Position numbers and translations under genes: made by a program. This document shows, one piece after another, positions 1-7,461 of a stretch of DNA of 64,000 nt. Numbering within the stretch: position 1 is the first letter of the stretch; every line of letters starts with the position of its first letter. The notes under the pieces are model-generated. The model ran no database searches. It saw nothing but the letters and a program-made list of their open reading frames with translations, and was not told the DNA's origin. The DNA comes from Oceanidesulfovibrio marinus. GTDB taxonomy: Bacteria > Desulfobacterota > Desulfovibrionia > Desulfovibrionales > Desulfovibrionaceae. The stretch is from contig NZ_CP039543.1 in the NCBI RefSeq assembly GCF_013085545.1, positions 248,001 through 312,000 on the forward strand, read 5' to 3'.

Positions 1-414
1 GGTTCGGAGCGCGTTGGTCGCTTCCATGGTCCGGGTGACGGTGAACAGAACCTGCCGCGCGTTTACGCCGGTGGGCGCGTGCAAGGCGGTTTCCAGAAGA
101 GTGTTCAGGGTTGTCTCGTCCAGACTTTTCTGCTTGTAGCGGCGGACCGAGCGGCGGCCCTTGATGAGCGTGGACATGGACTCGGCAGTGGGGAACGCGT
201 CCTTGATGGCAAGGCTTTCGTCCGGATTCTTTCCCAAAATTGAAATCGCGGCCGTCGGGCATACGGCCAGGCAATGCTGGCAGCCTATGCAGTTGTTTTC
301 GGCGATTATGGAAGGATAGCCGCCGTCCTCCATGGCGATAACCTGGACGGGACAGTCTGCCACACACTCGCCGCACTGGATGCAGCGATCCTGATTCAAT
401 TTGAAATCGATCAT
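1..414 (-). CDS. Ferredoxin-nitroreductase fusion, C-terminus cut off by the window edge
   Basis: The start codon lies at 412-414 and the reading frame stays open to base 1, giving 138 residues of an incomplete protein. The first 60 residues hold two classic 4Fe-4S motifs (Cys 11, 14, 17, 21 and Cys 42, 45, 48, 52). From about residue 85 an FMN nitroreductase fold begins (RRSVRRYKQK). Ferredoxin-nitroreductase fusions are common in anaerobes and are thought to pass electrons from the clusters to flavin; the substrate is unknown. It is divergent from the TetR gene at 572, which suggests that regulator controls it. Confidence 0.9.
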   Translation of the reverse strand, partial: MIDFKLNQDRCIQCGECVADCPVQVIAMEDGGYPSIIAENNCIGCQHCLAVCPTAAISILGKNPDESLAIKDAFPTAESMSTLIKGRRSVRRYKQKSLDETTLNTLLETALHAPTGVNARQVLFTVTRTMEATNALRT

Positions 415-491
415 GCGTTTCTCCGGGGGATCTTTTAATAAAACAGGGTGTTGGGCGACAAGTGCGCCATAGCTGGCTTTTTCAATACGAA

Positions 492-516
492 CCGTCTCGT
501 AATATTATTCGGACGG
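492..516. promoter_or_regulatory. Possible TetR operator (short inverted repeat)
   Basis: CCGTC and GACGG form 5-bp arms around a 15-base AT-rich centre. The repeat sits midway between the divergent ferredoxin-nitroreductase and TetR genes, where a self-regulating TetR protein would bind. The arms are short, so this is only a candidate. Confidence 0.3.
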
Positions 517-571
517 GCTTGTCAACAGCCAGGGAATCGATCATGCTTCGGTCGCGAAGGAGATGATTTTC

Positions 572-1162
572 ATGACGAAACCAACGGCCGGCAGGCCGCG
601 TAGCGAAGAATCACTGGCAGCAATCCTCAGGGCAACCAATGAGTTGTTGCGGGAACAAGGCCCCTGCGCCATGACTGTGGAGGGCATCGCCCGCCGCGCC
701 GGCGTGGGCAAGCAGACCATCTACCGCTGGTGGCCCTCCAAGGCGGACGTCGTGCTGGAAGCGATCATGAAGCACGAGGATATGGCCATCATCGCGCCGG
801 ATACCGGATCACTGCACGATGACCTGCACGAGTGTTTGCGACGGGTTGTCGCGACCTTCAGCGGTTGGGCGGGGTGCTACTTGCGATGCCTCATCGTCCA
901 CGCTCAGATGGACGAGGCGTTCCGTGATCGCTTCCAGGACAACTTCGTCCAGCTGCAGCGCACGGTGCTGGACTCCGTCTTCGCCAAGGCAGGGGAGCGC
1001 GGCGAGATAAATCCCGAGGCAGACCTCGGCTTTGCGGACGACATGGTCTTCGGAATGGTGTGGTATAGGCTGCTCAACGGCCACGCCCCGCTCGACGATG
1101 GTTTTGCCGCCGAGCTTGCGACAGCAGTCCTTGCCTACATTCTTGGCTGTCCGTCGTCCTGA
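572..1162 (+). CDS. TetR/AcrR family transcriptional regulator
   Basis: This 196-residue protein has an N-terminal TetR helix-turn-helix: the segment with MTVEGIARRAGV and KQTIYRWWPSK is the typical recognition unit at about residues 34-60. The rest is a helical ligand-binding domain with no recognisable ligand signature. An upstream ATG at 563 is in frame, but the AAGGAG ribosome site at 557-562 abuts it and is spaced nine bases from the ATG at 572, so 572 is preferred. It is probably a repressor of itself and of the divergent ferredoxin-nitroreductase gene. The effector is unknown. Confidence 0.9.
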   Translation: MTKPTAGRPRSEESLAAILRATNELLREQGPCAMTVEGIARRAGVGKQTIYRWWPSKADVVLEAIMKHEDMAIIAPDTGSLHDDLHECLRRVVATFSGWAGCYLRCLIVHAQMDEAFRDRFQDNFVQLQRTVLDSVFAKAGERGEINPEADLGFADDMVFGMVWYRLLNGHAPLDDGFAAELATAVLAYILGCPSS

Positions 1163-1200
1163 TCCTGCAGAAGACGTCTTCCGTCGGTATTTCCCGATCA

Positions 1201-1230
1201 AACAAAAAGAGCCCGCCTTTCGGCGGGCTC
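1201..1230 (-). terminator. Rho-independent terminator of the cstA-like gene
   Basis: A perfect 9-bp stem (GAGCCCGCC / GGCGGGCTC) with a 4-base loop lies at 1209-1230. Read on the minus strand it is followed by a T-rich run (complement of 1201-1208). It sits just beyond the stop of the CstA-like gene. On the plus strand no T-run follows, so it works mainly for the minus strand. Confidence 0.85.
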
Positions 1231-1258
1231 TCGTGCTTGCGATGGTTGCGCAGTGTCC

Positions 1259-2683
1259 CTACGCTGGGCTGCTGGGCACGCCGTTGCGGCAGCAGCGTCC
1301 CACATAAACCAGGAACAGGATGAGCGACGCGACGCCCGAGGCAACGCCGACTCCATTGGACAGCGCCGCGGGCAGATTGAGGCCGATGGGCGCCTGCAGG
1401 ATGAAGCTCACCACCACGGCGGTCATGAACACGGCCGGGATTGTGGCTATCCAGTGGAAGCGCTGGTTCTGGGCGAAGTAGATGGCCGAAGCCCACAGCA
1501 CCAGGGTCGCCAGGGTCTGGTTGGACCAGCCGAAGTAGCGCCAGATGATCGCGAAGTCCTGCGTGGAGATGACGAACGCGATGACGAACAGCGGGATGGC
1601 GATGAGCAGGCGCTTGGCTGCCTTGACCTGCGGGATGTTGAACGCGTCCGCCAGGATGAGGCGGGTGGAGCGGAACGCGGTGTCGCCGCTGGTGATGGGC
1701 AGCACGACAACGCCGAGGATGGCCAGGAAGCCGCCCACGTGGCCCAGCAGGGAGTTGCAGACCTCGTTGACCACGCCGGCCGGGGAGGCGGCGGCGATCA
1801 CGGACTGCATGGCGGCCGGGTTGTCATAGAAGGAGAGGCCGGCCGTGGCCCAGATCAGGGCGATGATGCCTTCCACGATCATGGCACCGTAGAACACCAT
1901 GCGGCCGCGGTTCTCATTCTGGATGCAGCGCGCCATAAGCGGCGACTGCGTGGAGTGGAAGCCGCTGATGGCGCCGCAGGACAGGGTGATGAACAGCAGC
2001 GGCCAGATGGGCTTGTCGCCGGGGTGCGTGTTTACGGCGAAGTCCAGGGAAGGGATATGGTACCCCTTTATTACCAACGCGACCACGACGCCGATGGACA
2101 TGAACAGCAGAAGCGCGCCGAAGATGGGGTAGAGCCGGCCGATGAGCGTGGAGATGGGCAGGATGGTGGCCAGGAAATAGTAGAGAAAGATGATGCCCAC
2201 AAGGAGCTGCACGTTCATGCCGAGCATCTGGCCGAGCAGCTTGGCCGGGCCAAGTACGAAGACCACGCCCACGAGCAGCAGCAGGATGACGGAGAACACG
2301 CGCATGACCTGTCGGGCGGACATGCCCATGAAGTTGCCCACGACCTCGGGGATGGACTGACCCTTGGAGCGTACGGAGAGCATGCCGCTCATGTAGTCGT
2401 GCACGCCGCCGGCGAAGATGCAGCCGAACACGATCCAGAGCAGGGCCGAGGGGCCGTACAGAGCGCCCAGGATGGGGCCGAAGATCGGGCCCAGGCCGGC
2501 GATGTCCAGCAGTTGGATGAAGTAGACTTTCCACGTGGCCATGGGGATGAAGTCGCAGTCGTCCCGGTACTCGCAACATGGAGTCGGCCGGTCCGGATTG
2601 ATGACGAAGATGCGCTCCACCACCTTCCCGTAGACGAAATAGCCGGCGACAAGCGCCAGCACGCAGATAAAGAAGAACGACAT
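1259..2683 (-). CDS. cstA: CstA/BtsT family carbon-starvation-type transporter (short form)
   Basis: This 474-residue polytopic membrane protein matches the CstA family (for example RPTPCCEYRDD, GPIFGPILGA, SGFHSTQSP). It is the short form, compared with about 700 residues for the E. coli CstA and BtsT proteins. Family members take up peptides or pyruvate across the inner membrane. The ATG at 2681-2683 is chosen because GGGAGG lies eight bases upstream; the longer frame to 2722 lacks such a site. A LytS/LytTR pair lies immediately upstream on the same strand, the context known for pyruvate-responsive BtsSR-BtsT. Transport of pyruvate here is an inference. Confidence 0.92.
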   Translation of the reverse strand: MSFFFICVLALVAGYFVYGKVVERIFVINPDRPTPCCEYRDDCDFIPMATWKVYFIQLLDIAGLGPIFGPILGALYGPSALLWIVFGCIFAGGVHDYMSGMLSVRSKGQSIPEVVGNFMGMSARQVMRVFSVILLLLVGVVFVLGPAKLLGQMLGMNVQLLVGIIFLYYFLATILPISTLIGRLYPIFGALLLFMSIGVVVALVIKGYHIPSLDFAVNTHPGDKPIWPLLFITLSCGAISGFHSTQSPLMARCIQNENRGRMVFYGAMIVEGIIALIWATAGLSFYDNPAAMQSVIAAASPAGVVNEVCNSLLGHVGGFLAILGVVVLPITSGDTAFRSTRLILADAFNIPQVKAAKRLLIAIPLFVIAFVISTQDFAIIWRYFGWSNQTLATLVLWASAIYFAQNQRFHWIATIPAVFMTAVVVSFILQAPIGLNLPAALSNGVGVASGVASLILFLVYVGRCCRNGVPSSPA

Positions 2684-2821
2684 AAGTGCTGCCTCCCTTG
2701 AAGAGATGTAGATTCGGTACACGCCATATAGACGGAACCCGGTGTTCCGGGGAGGCGTTATTCCCGAATCGACACAATGACGGCGCGAGTGGTCGCCAGG
2801 AAGGAGCGAGCGCTCGTGCCG

Positions 2822-4588
2822 TCAGGACACGGCGTTTTCGCGACCGACGCTCGCCAGCACGGCGTCGGGGGAGGAGAGGGGGGTGCTCGGTATGGTCAGC
2901 TCCACACGGGTGCCTTTGCCGGGGGTGCTTGCGATGGCCAGGCCGTGCTCCGGCCCGAAGAGCTGGCCGAGGCGGGAGTTGCAGTTGCGAACGCCGATGC
3001 CGCCTTCGAGGTGTTCGGACTCCTGTGACGGGGCGAGCATCTCGGCGATGACCTGTGGCGGCATGCCGACGCCGTCGTCCTCCACGCACACGCGCAGCAC
3101 GTCGTCATCCACGCGGACAGTCAGGCGGACTACGCCGCCGGACTCCCGGCCCAGAATGCCGTGGCGTACGCCGTTTTCCACAAGAGGCTGCACCAGAAGC
3201 GGCGGGGCCAGCCATGCCTCGGCTTCCGGAGCGATGTCCTCCTCGTAGCGTATCCGGTCGCCGAAGCGTGCCTTCTCGATGGAGATATAGGATCGCACGC
3301 GGGAGAGCTCTTCGGCAAAGGGGATAAATCCGCGGGAGCTGTCCAGGCTCTGGCGCATGTAGTGGGAGAGGTCCAGCAGCAGCTCGCGCGCCTGGCGGGG
3401 CGAGGTGCGGCAGAACGAGGCGATGGTGTTCAGGGAGTTGAAGAGGAAGTGGGGGTTGATCTGCGCCTGGAGCCGGCGGATCTCCGCGTGGGCCAGGAGC
3501 TGGTTCTTGATCTGGATGTCTTCGAGCTCAAGCTGGGTGGAGAAGATGTCGGCCAGACCCTTGGCCAGCTCGAAGCGGGTGTGGTCCAGAGGCTTGTCGG
3601 CCGTGCCGTAGAGCTTGAGACAGCCCACGATGCGCGACGATTTGCGCAGCGGCACGATGATGGCCTCGGTCAGCGGACAGGTCGTCACGTCGCAGCCGAT
3701 CATCTCGCGGTCGCGGATGAATACCCCTTCGCCTTCTTCCAGGGCCTTTTTCGTGGCTTCGGTGCGTATGGGGCTGCCGGGCACGTGGTGGTCGCCGCCA
3801 TCGCCCATGTGTGCCAGCACGCGGTCCTTGCTGGTGATGTCCACGGCGGCTACCGGGATGAGGTCGTAGATGATCTTTGCCGTGGCCCGGGCGGACTCCG
3901 GGTTCAGGCCCCGGCGCAGCAGGCCCACGGTCTGGTTGACGATGGAGAGGATCTGGTGCGTCTGGCCGGAGTCGCGCTTGTCCCGGAAACGGATCTGCAT
4001 GGCCAGGAGCTCCACGAACAGCGACGCGCCCAGGGCGTTTACCAGGATCATGGGGCCGGCAATGATCTGCACCAGGGCGAGGGCGTCCGTCGTGGGCTTG
4101 GAGAGGGACGCCACCAGGACCATGTGCACGGACTCGCCCACCAGGGCGATGCCGCCGGCATATCCCCAGTGCAGGCGGCGGTTGCCCAGCCGTCTGGCCA
4201 CCAAGCCGGCAGCCAGGCCCTCCAGAACGGTTGCCAACGAGCACGGCAGGGCGCTGAAACCAGCGATGTCGATGAGGTAGCGGTGGCCGCCGGCGATGAG
4301 CCCGGCGCCAAGCCCCATGGCCGGCCCGCCGAACAGCCCAGCCGTGATCACACCCATGGCGCGCATGTTGGCGTAGGACTGGAACACCACGTTGCCAGAG
4401 TACGTGCCCAGGACGCCGAACAGGCCGAACAACAGGGTCTGCGCAACCCACGTCCGGCGGGAGGGCTTGCGCGTCAGGCTGATCCGGCCCAGCGGGGTCA
4501 GGGTGAGGACGGCCACGCCGCCGGCCAGGAGCAGGCCGAAGCGCTGGGACAAGGTGACGAAGAGTTCTGGCAGATAATCAGGCAGCAT
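2822..4588 (-). CDS. LytS-type sensor histidine kinase
   Basis: This 588-residue kinase has an N-terminal block of about five to six membrane segments (residues 10-200, 5TMR-LYT type) and a GAF-like region at about 225-360. A His_kinase domain carries the phospho-accepting His380 in INPHFLFNSLN. A C-terminal ATPase domain has VENGVRHG (Glu471-Asn472). The ATG at 4588 follows the response regulator by 13 bases, with GGAG upstream; the longer frame would overlap that gene. In E. coli the homologous BtsS senses pyruvate and drives the CstA-family transporter BtsT. The same gene pair beside a CstA gene here suggests the same logic. Confidence 0.92.
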   Translation of the reverse strand: MLPDYLPELFVTLSQRFGLLLAGGVAVLTLTPLGRISLTRKPSRRTWVAQTLLFGLFGVLGTYSGNVVFQSYANMRAMGVITAGLFGGPAMGLGAGLIAGGHRYLIDIAGFSALPCSLATVLEGLAAGLVARRLGNRRLHWGYAGGIALVGESVHMVLVASLSKPTTDALALVQIIAGPMILVNALGASLFVELLAMQIRFRDKRDSGQTHQILSIVNQTVGLLRRGLNPESARATAKIIYDLIPVAAVDITSKDRVLAHMGDGGDHHVPGSPIRTEATKKALEEGEGVFIRDREMIGCDVTTCPLTEAIIVPLRKSSRIVGCLKLYGTADKPLDHTRFELAKGLADIFSTQLELEDIQIKNQLLAHAEIRRLQAQINPHFLFNSLNTIASFCRTSPRQARELLLDLSHYMRQSLDSSRGFIPFAEELSRVRSYISIEKARFGDRIRYEEDIAPEAEAWLAPPLLVQPLVENGVRHGILGRESGGVVRLTVRVDDDVLRVCVEDDGVGMPPQVIAEMLAPSQESEHLEGGIGVRNCNSRLGQLFGPEHGLAIASTPGKGTRVELTIPSTPLSSPDAVLASVGRENAVS

Positions 4589-4601
4589 GGGCGCTCCGGA
4601 G

Positions 4602-5405
4602 TCAGTCGAGGCCGAGACGTTGCTTAAGCTCGGATACACGGCTGCGTCCCACGGTCACCTGCGTGCGCGCAGGGTCGTCCAGGACGATGATGTACTTGCC
4701 GCTGTGGTACGGCGCCACCTCGGCGATGCGTTCCAGGTTGACCATGGCGGAGCGGCCGATGCGGAAGAACCGCTCGCACTCCAGGCGCTCTTCCAGGGCG
4801 GCCATGGTGGATACGTTGTGGAAGGGCAGGCGCTCGTCGCTGGGGCCGTCGGCCAACCGGGCCAGCACGCGCTTGCCGTCAACTTCGAAGAGTAGGACGT
4901 CTTCGGCCGGGGTCAAGCGGATGCGTCCTTCCCGGATCAGCGGAATACGGTTGCGCTCACCGCACGGTTGGGCCGTGCCGCGAAGCTCGCGCAGCAACCG
5001 GCGCAGCGTCGAGCTTTCCTCGTGCCTGTCCGGATGCATGGCGGCCAGGCGCTGCCGTGCGCGATCCAGGCAGGCGGCCAGCCGCTCCTCGGAGACCGGC
5101 TTCAGCAGATAGTCCAGGGCCTCGGCCTCGAAGGCCTGCACGGCGTACTGATCGTAGGCGGTGACAAAGACGAAGAGGGGCGGATGGTCCAGCTCCAGCG
5201 CGCGCTCCAGAATCTGGAACCCGCCCATGCCGGGCATCTGGATGTCCTGGAACACGAGGTCGGCGCCGTCGGTCTCCAGAATGCTAAGCGCCTCGTCGGC
5301 CGTGGCGGCCTGGCGGGTCTGCACGTCGGGATGGTCGGCCAGCAGATAGGCGAGTTCGTCACGCGCCGGGGTTTCGTCGTCCACAATGAGCGTCCGAATC
5401 GTCAT
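4602..5405 (-). CDS. LytTR-type response regulator
   Basis: This 267-residue protein has a receiver domain (acidic pocket at Asp9-Asp10, phospho-acceptor Asp54 in FQDIQMPG, Lys near YLLKPV). It ends in a LytTR DNA-binding domain at about residues 165-267 (RFFRIGRSAMVNL). The start is taken at 5403-5405 because MTIRTLIVDDE is the normal receiver N-terminus; two further ATGs at 5417 and 5429 are in frame. It is the partner of the downstream LytS kinase. LytTR proteins bind paired direct repeats; the likely target is the cstA promoter in 2684-2821, but I could not identify the repeats by eye. Confidence 0.92.
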   Translation of the reverse strand: MTIRTLIVDDETPARDELAYLLADHPDVQTRQAATADEALSILETDGADLVFQDIQMPGMGGFQILERALELDHPPLFVFVTAYDQYAVQAFEAEALDYLLKPVSEERLAACLDRARQRLAAMHPDRHEESSTLRRLLRELRGTAQPCGERNRIPLIREGRIRLTPAEDVLLFEVDGKRVLARLADGPSDERLPFHNVSTMAALEERLECERFFRIGRSAMVNLERIAEVAPYHSGKYIIVLDDPARTQVTVGRSRVSELKQRLGLD

Positions 5406-5514
5406 AGGGCAACCCATACGACCGAACAACGATTTTGTCCACGCACCGGCGGGGAATGCACAGGAGGGGAAGAATTCCCTGATCGTTCACCAGGACGGCG
5501 GCTTTTGGCTCAGC

Positions 5515-6024
5515 TCATCCCAGCATCTCGCCAAGGAGCTGCTCGGCCAGCTTTTGCTCCGGCTCGCGGCCGATGCGGATGGAGTCGAGCAGGCCAAGGG
5601 CCGTGTGCATTGCGGCGTCGTATCTGGCGATTTCCGGGACCGATCTGTAGAGAGGCGAGAGGCTGACGCCGCGGTGCTCGCCATTGGGATACGGCCAGAC
5701 GTAGTACTCACCAGCCAGGTCCGTGGGGGCGGAGTCCTGCATCTCGGGCGAGACAAAGGCCGTGGGCACGCCGGTGACAGTGGCGCCGATGTCCGGCGGG
5801 AAGGCGTACTTGACGCCATGGATGAGGAACTCGATCAGGGCCTCGTTACGCGGGCGCTTGTGCATGGGGTCGAACAGCGCGGCCCGGGTGGCGCGTTTGA
5901 CGGCGCTATGGGCCATGGACGGGCTCATGCCCAGCTGGTAGGCCAGCCGGTCGTAGCTCCACTCCGGCGGCGGCGACACTGCCAGCTTGAGCATGACCAG
6001 GACATCCTGCGGCAACAGGTTCAT
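5515..6024 (-). CDS. Winged-helix-like DNA-binding protein of unknown role
   Basis: This 169-residue protein has an N-terminal region resembling a winged helix-turn-helix (YDRLAYQLGMSPSMAHSAVKRAT, split at residues 23-45), followed by LIEFLIHGVKYAFP. I recall similar proteins encoded beside AbiEii-like nucleotidyltransferases, but no such partner is present here, so this is an orphan. The ATG at 6022-6024 follows GGAAGAG. A perfect 19-base palindrome sits just upstream of the ribosome site, suggesting self-regulation. The function is not established. Confidence 0.75.
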   Translation of the reverse strand: MNLLPQDVLVMLKLAVSPPPEWSYDRLAYQLGMSPSMAHSAVKRATRAALFDPMHKRPRNEALIEFLIHGVKYAFPPDIGATVTGVPTAFVSPEMQDSAPTDLAGEYYVWPYPNGEHRGVSLSPLYRSVPEIARYDAAMHTALGLLDSIRIGREPEQKLAEQLLGEMLG

Positions 6025-6034
6025 GTCTCTTCCG

Positions 6035-6053
6035 TATTCTAGAATCTAGAATA
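6035..6053. promoter_or_regulatory. Perfect palindromic operator upstream of the winged-helix gene
   Basis: TATTCTAGA and TCTAGAATA form perfect 9-bp arms around a single A. The site begins 11 bases upstream of the start codon of the 5515-6024 gene, overlapping where the transcript should begin. It is the expected form of an operator for a dimeric winged-helix protein. Confidence 0.6.
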
Positions 6054-6108
6054 CCACAAGTTCAAAATGGAATGTCGGGAACAGGCGCGCCGGAGCATGC
6101 GTGCGCGC

Positions 6109-6137
6109 AAAAAAAAGCCGCACCCGGAGGCGCGGCT
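6109..6137 (-). terminator. Rho-independent terminator
   Basis: On the minus strand a 9-bp stem (AGCCGCGCC / GGGTGCGGCT with one G-T pair) at 6116-6137 is followed by eight T residues. It closes the transcript of the exported protein at 6160-6681. Confidence 0.85.
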
Positions 6138-6159
6138 GAATAAAACCGGTGCGCGTGCT

Positions 6160-6681
6160 CTACTGCGTCTGGCCGGCGGCTTTTTTCGAGTACACGATCA
6201 GTTCGTTCAGGTTGAGCTGGATGAAGTAGTCCGGCGCGTCCCACAGAGTGTAGATGGGCGTTACCTCGTCAGGCTCGCCGAACTGCTCGCGCAGCCTCTT
6301 TTCCAGCGCCGGGGTGGTCAGAATGCTGAAGCTGGCGATGATGCCGTCAAAGCTGTCGGTTTTCTTGTTGCAGAGGTAGAGCACGGTGATGAGCGAGAAG
6401 TCTTCGTACTCCAGCTTCTCGTGGAGCCTGGAGCGCACGCTGTACTGCGACTTGGCCACGATATCCGGGTCGTAGGTCAGGCGTAGCTCACGGGTCTTGT
6501 CGTCCCACAGCGGGGCAAGCTGCGCATCCTTCCAGTCGGAGTCCGTAAACGCCTCGGAGCACTTGGCGCCATAGGGCACGTCGCCTATGCCTTCGTTGAT
6601 CTCCATGGCGCGGGCGCCGGCAGGAACAAGGGCCGCGAAAACCAGAACACACACCAGCATAGCAAACAGCGGACGCATCAT
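6160..6681 (-). CDS. Exported hypothetical protein
   Basis: The protein has 173 residues. The first 25 form a clear signal peptide (MMRP, then a hydrophobic stretch, then AGARA). The mature part (EINEGIGDVPYGAKCSEAF onward) has no domain that I recognise. It contains two cysteines, one in GAKCSEA and one in LYLCNKK, that could form a disulphide in the periplasm. GAGGAGG lies just upstream of the start. It appears to be a single-gene unit with its own terminator, lying between the winged-helix gene and the antiporter operon. Confidence 0.8.
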   Translation of the reverse strand: MMRPLFAMLVCVLVFAALVPAGARAMEINEGIGDVPYGAKCSEAFTDSDWKDAQLAPLWDDKTRELRLTYDPDIVAKSQYSVRSRLHEKLEYEDFSLITVLYLCNKKTDSFDGIIASFSILTTPALEKRLREQFGEPDEVTPIYTLWDAPDYFIQLNLNELIVYSKKAAGQTQ

Positions 6682-6913
6682 GGTAGCCTCCTCGGGCCAA
6701 AATCGTATGCGGCGGAACGGGTGCGCACAGCCCGCCGCCGTGATGGTTCGGCTGGAAAATCCAAATCCCAGAATAGGGAAATTGTTACATACGCAGGCAG
6801 GTAAGGCAATTGGGGATCGGCTGATATTCTGCTTCTGTTGCGCCAGCTGCGCGGCGCATCCGACGTCATGGCAGTGTTACTTCCCGTTCGTTTCCAGAGA
6901 AGAACGCAAAGCC

Positions 6914-6951
6914 AAAGAAAAGGCGCCGGCGAAAACACTCGCCGACGCCTT
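6914..6951 (-). terminator. Terminator at the end of the antiporter operon
   Basis: On the minus strand, arms AAGGCGTCGGCG and CGCCGGCGCCTT (one mismatch) surround a short loop and are followed by TTTCTTT. It lies 25 bases beyond the stop of the cyclic-nucleotide-binding gene, marking the end of the operon. Confidence 0.85.
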
Positions 6952-6975
6952 GAAAGCGTTGTTCTGCGGTCGCGC

Positions 6976-7449
6976 CTATAGCGCGTTCTTCAGATCCGGA
7001 TGGTGCGAGAGCATGCTCATGAACTGTTCCGTGCGTGTGAACAGCTGGTCGAGCACGGACTCCATGAACGCGTGGTACAGGAGGTAGCCCAGGGTGTGGT
7101 CCTCGTCCATGATGCGCCGGAGCTCGTTCCCGTTGATGCGCACGAAGCGGCTGGCTCCGCGGCACCGCGCCGTGGCGCGTCTGGGCTGCTGGTGGGCCAG
7201 GGCGGTCCAGCCGAAGCAGTAACCGGGCTGCACCGAGGAGAAGATGACCTGTGCATCCTTGGAGAGCGCGTGCTCCAGCACGGCCTCGCCGCTCAGGACG
7301 ATGTAGAAAATGTCGCCTTCCTCGCCGGCGTTATAGACGATGTCGCCGTCCTCGAGGTCGATCGCGTCGGCGACATCGCGCAGCTTCTTGAGCTTGTCGT
7401 CGGGCAGGTTTTCGAACTGGGGAATGCGCAGGTCGTCCAGGGTGATCAT
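6976..7449 (-). CDS. Stand-alone cyclic-nucleotide-binding domain protein
   Basis: This 157-residue protein is essentially one cyclic-nucleotide-binding (Crp-type) beta-roll. It has GEEGDIFYIVLSGEA and a phosphate-binding cassette region reading FGWTALAHQQPRRATARC. The arginine of the cassette is present, but the usual glutamate after FG is a tryptophan, so ligand binding may be altered. There is no DNA-binding domain. It is the last gene of the antiporter operon, 12 bases after the large subunit gene, with GGAG upstream and a terminator after it. A regulatory role on the antiporter is inferred from position only. Confidence 0.85.
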   Translation of the reverse strand: MITLDDLRIPQFENLPDDKLKKLRDVADAIDLEDGDIVYNAGEEGDIFYIVLSGEAVLEHALSKDAQVIFSSVQPGYCFGWTALAHQQPRRATARCRGASRFVRINGNELRRIMDEDHTLGYLLYHAFMESVLDQLFTRTEQFMSMLSHHPDLKNAL

Positions 7450-7461
7450 CTATTATCTCCG

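Noticed and set aside
1253-2701. Plus-strand open frame of 482 codons antisense to the CstA-like gene
   Set aside because: Composition is low-complexity and the minus-strand CstA protein is unmistakable.
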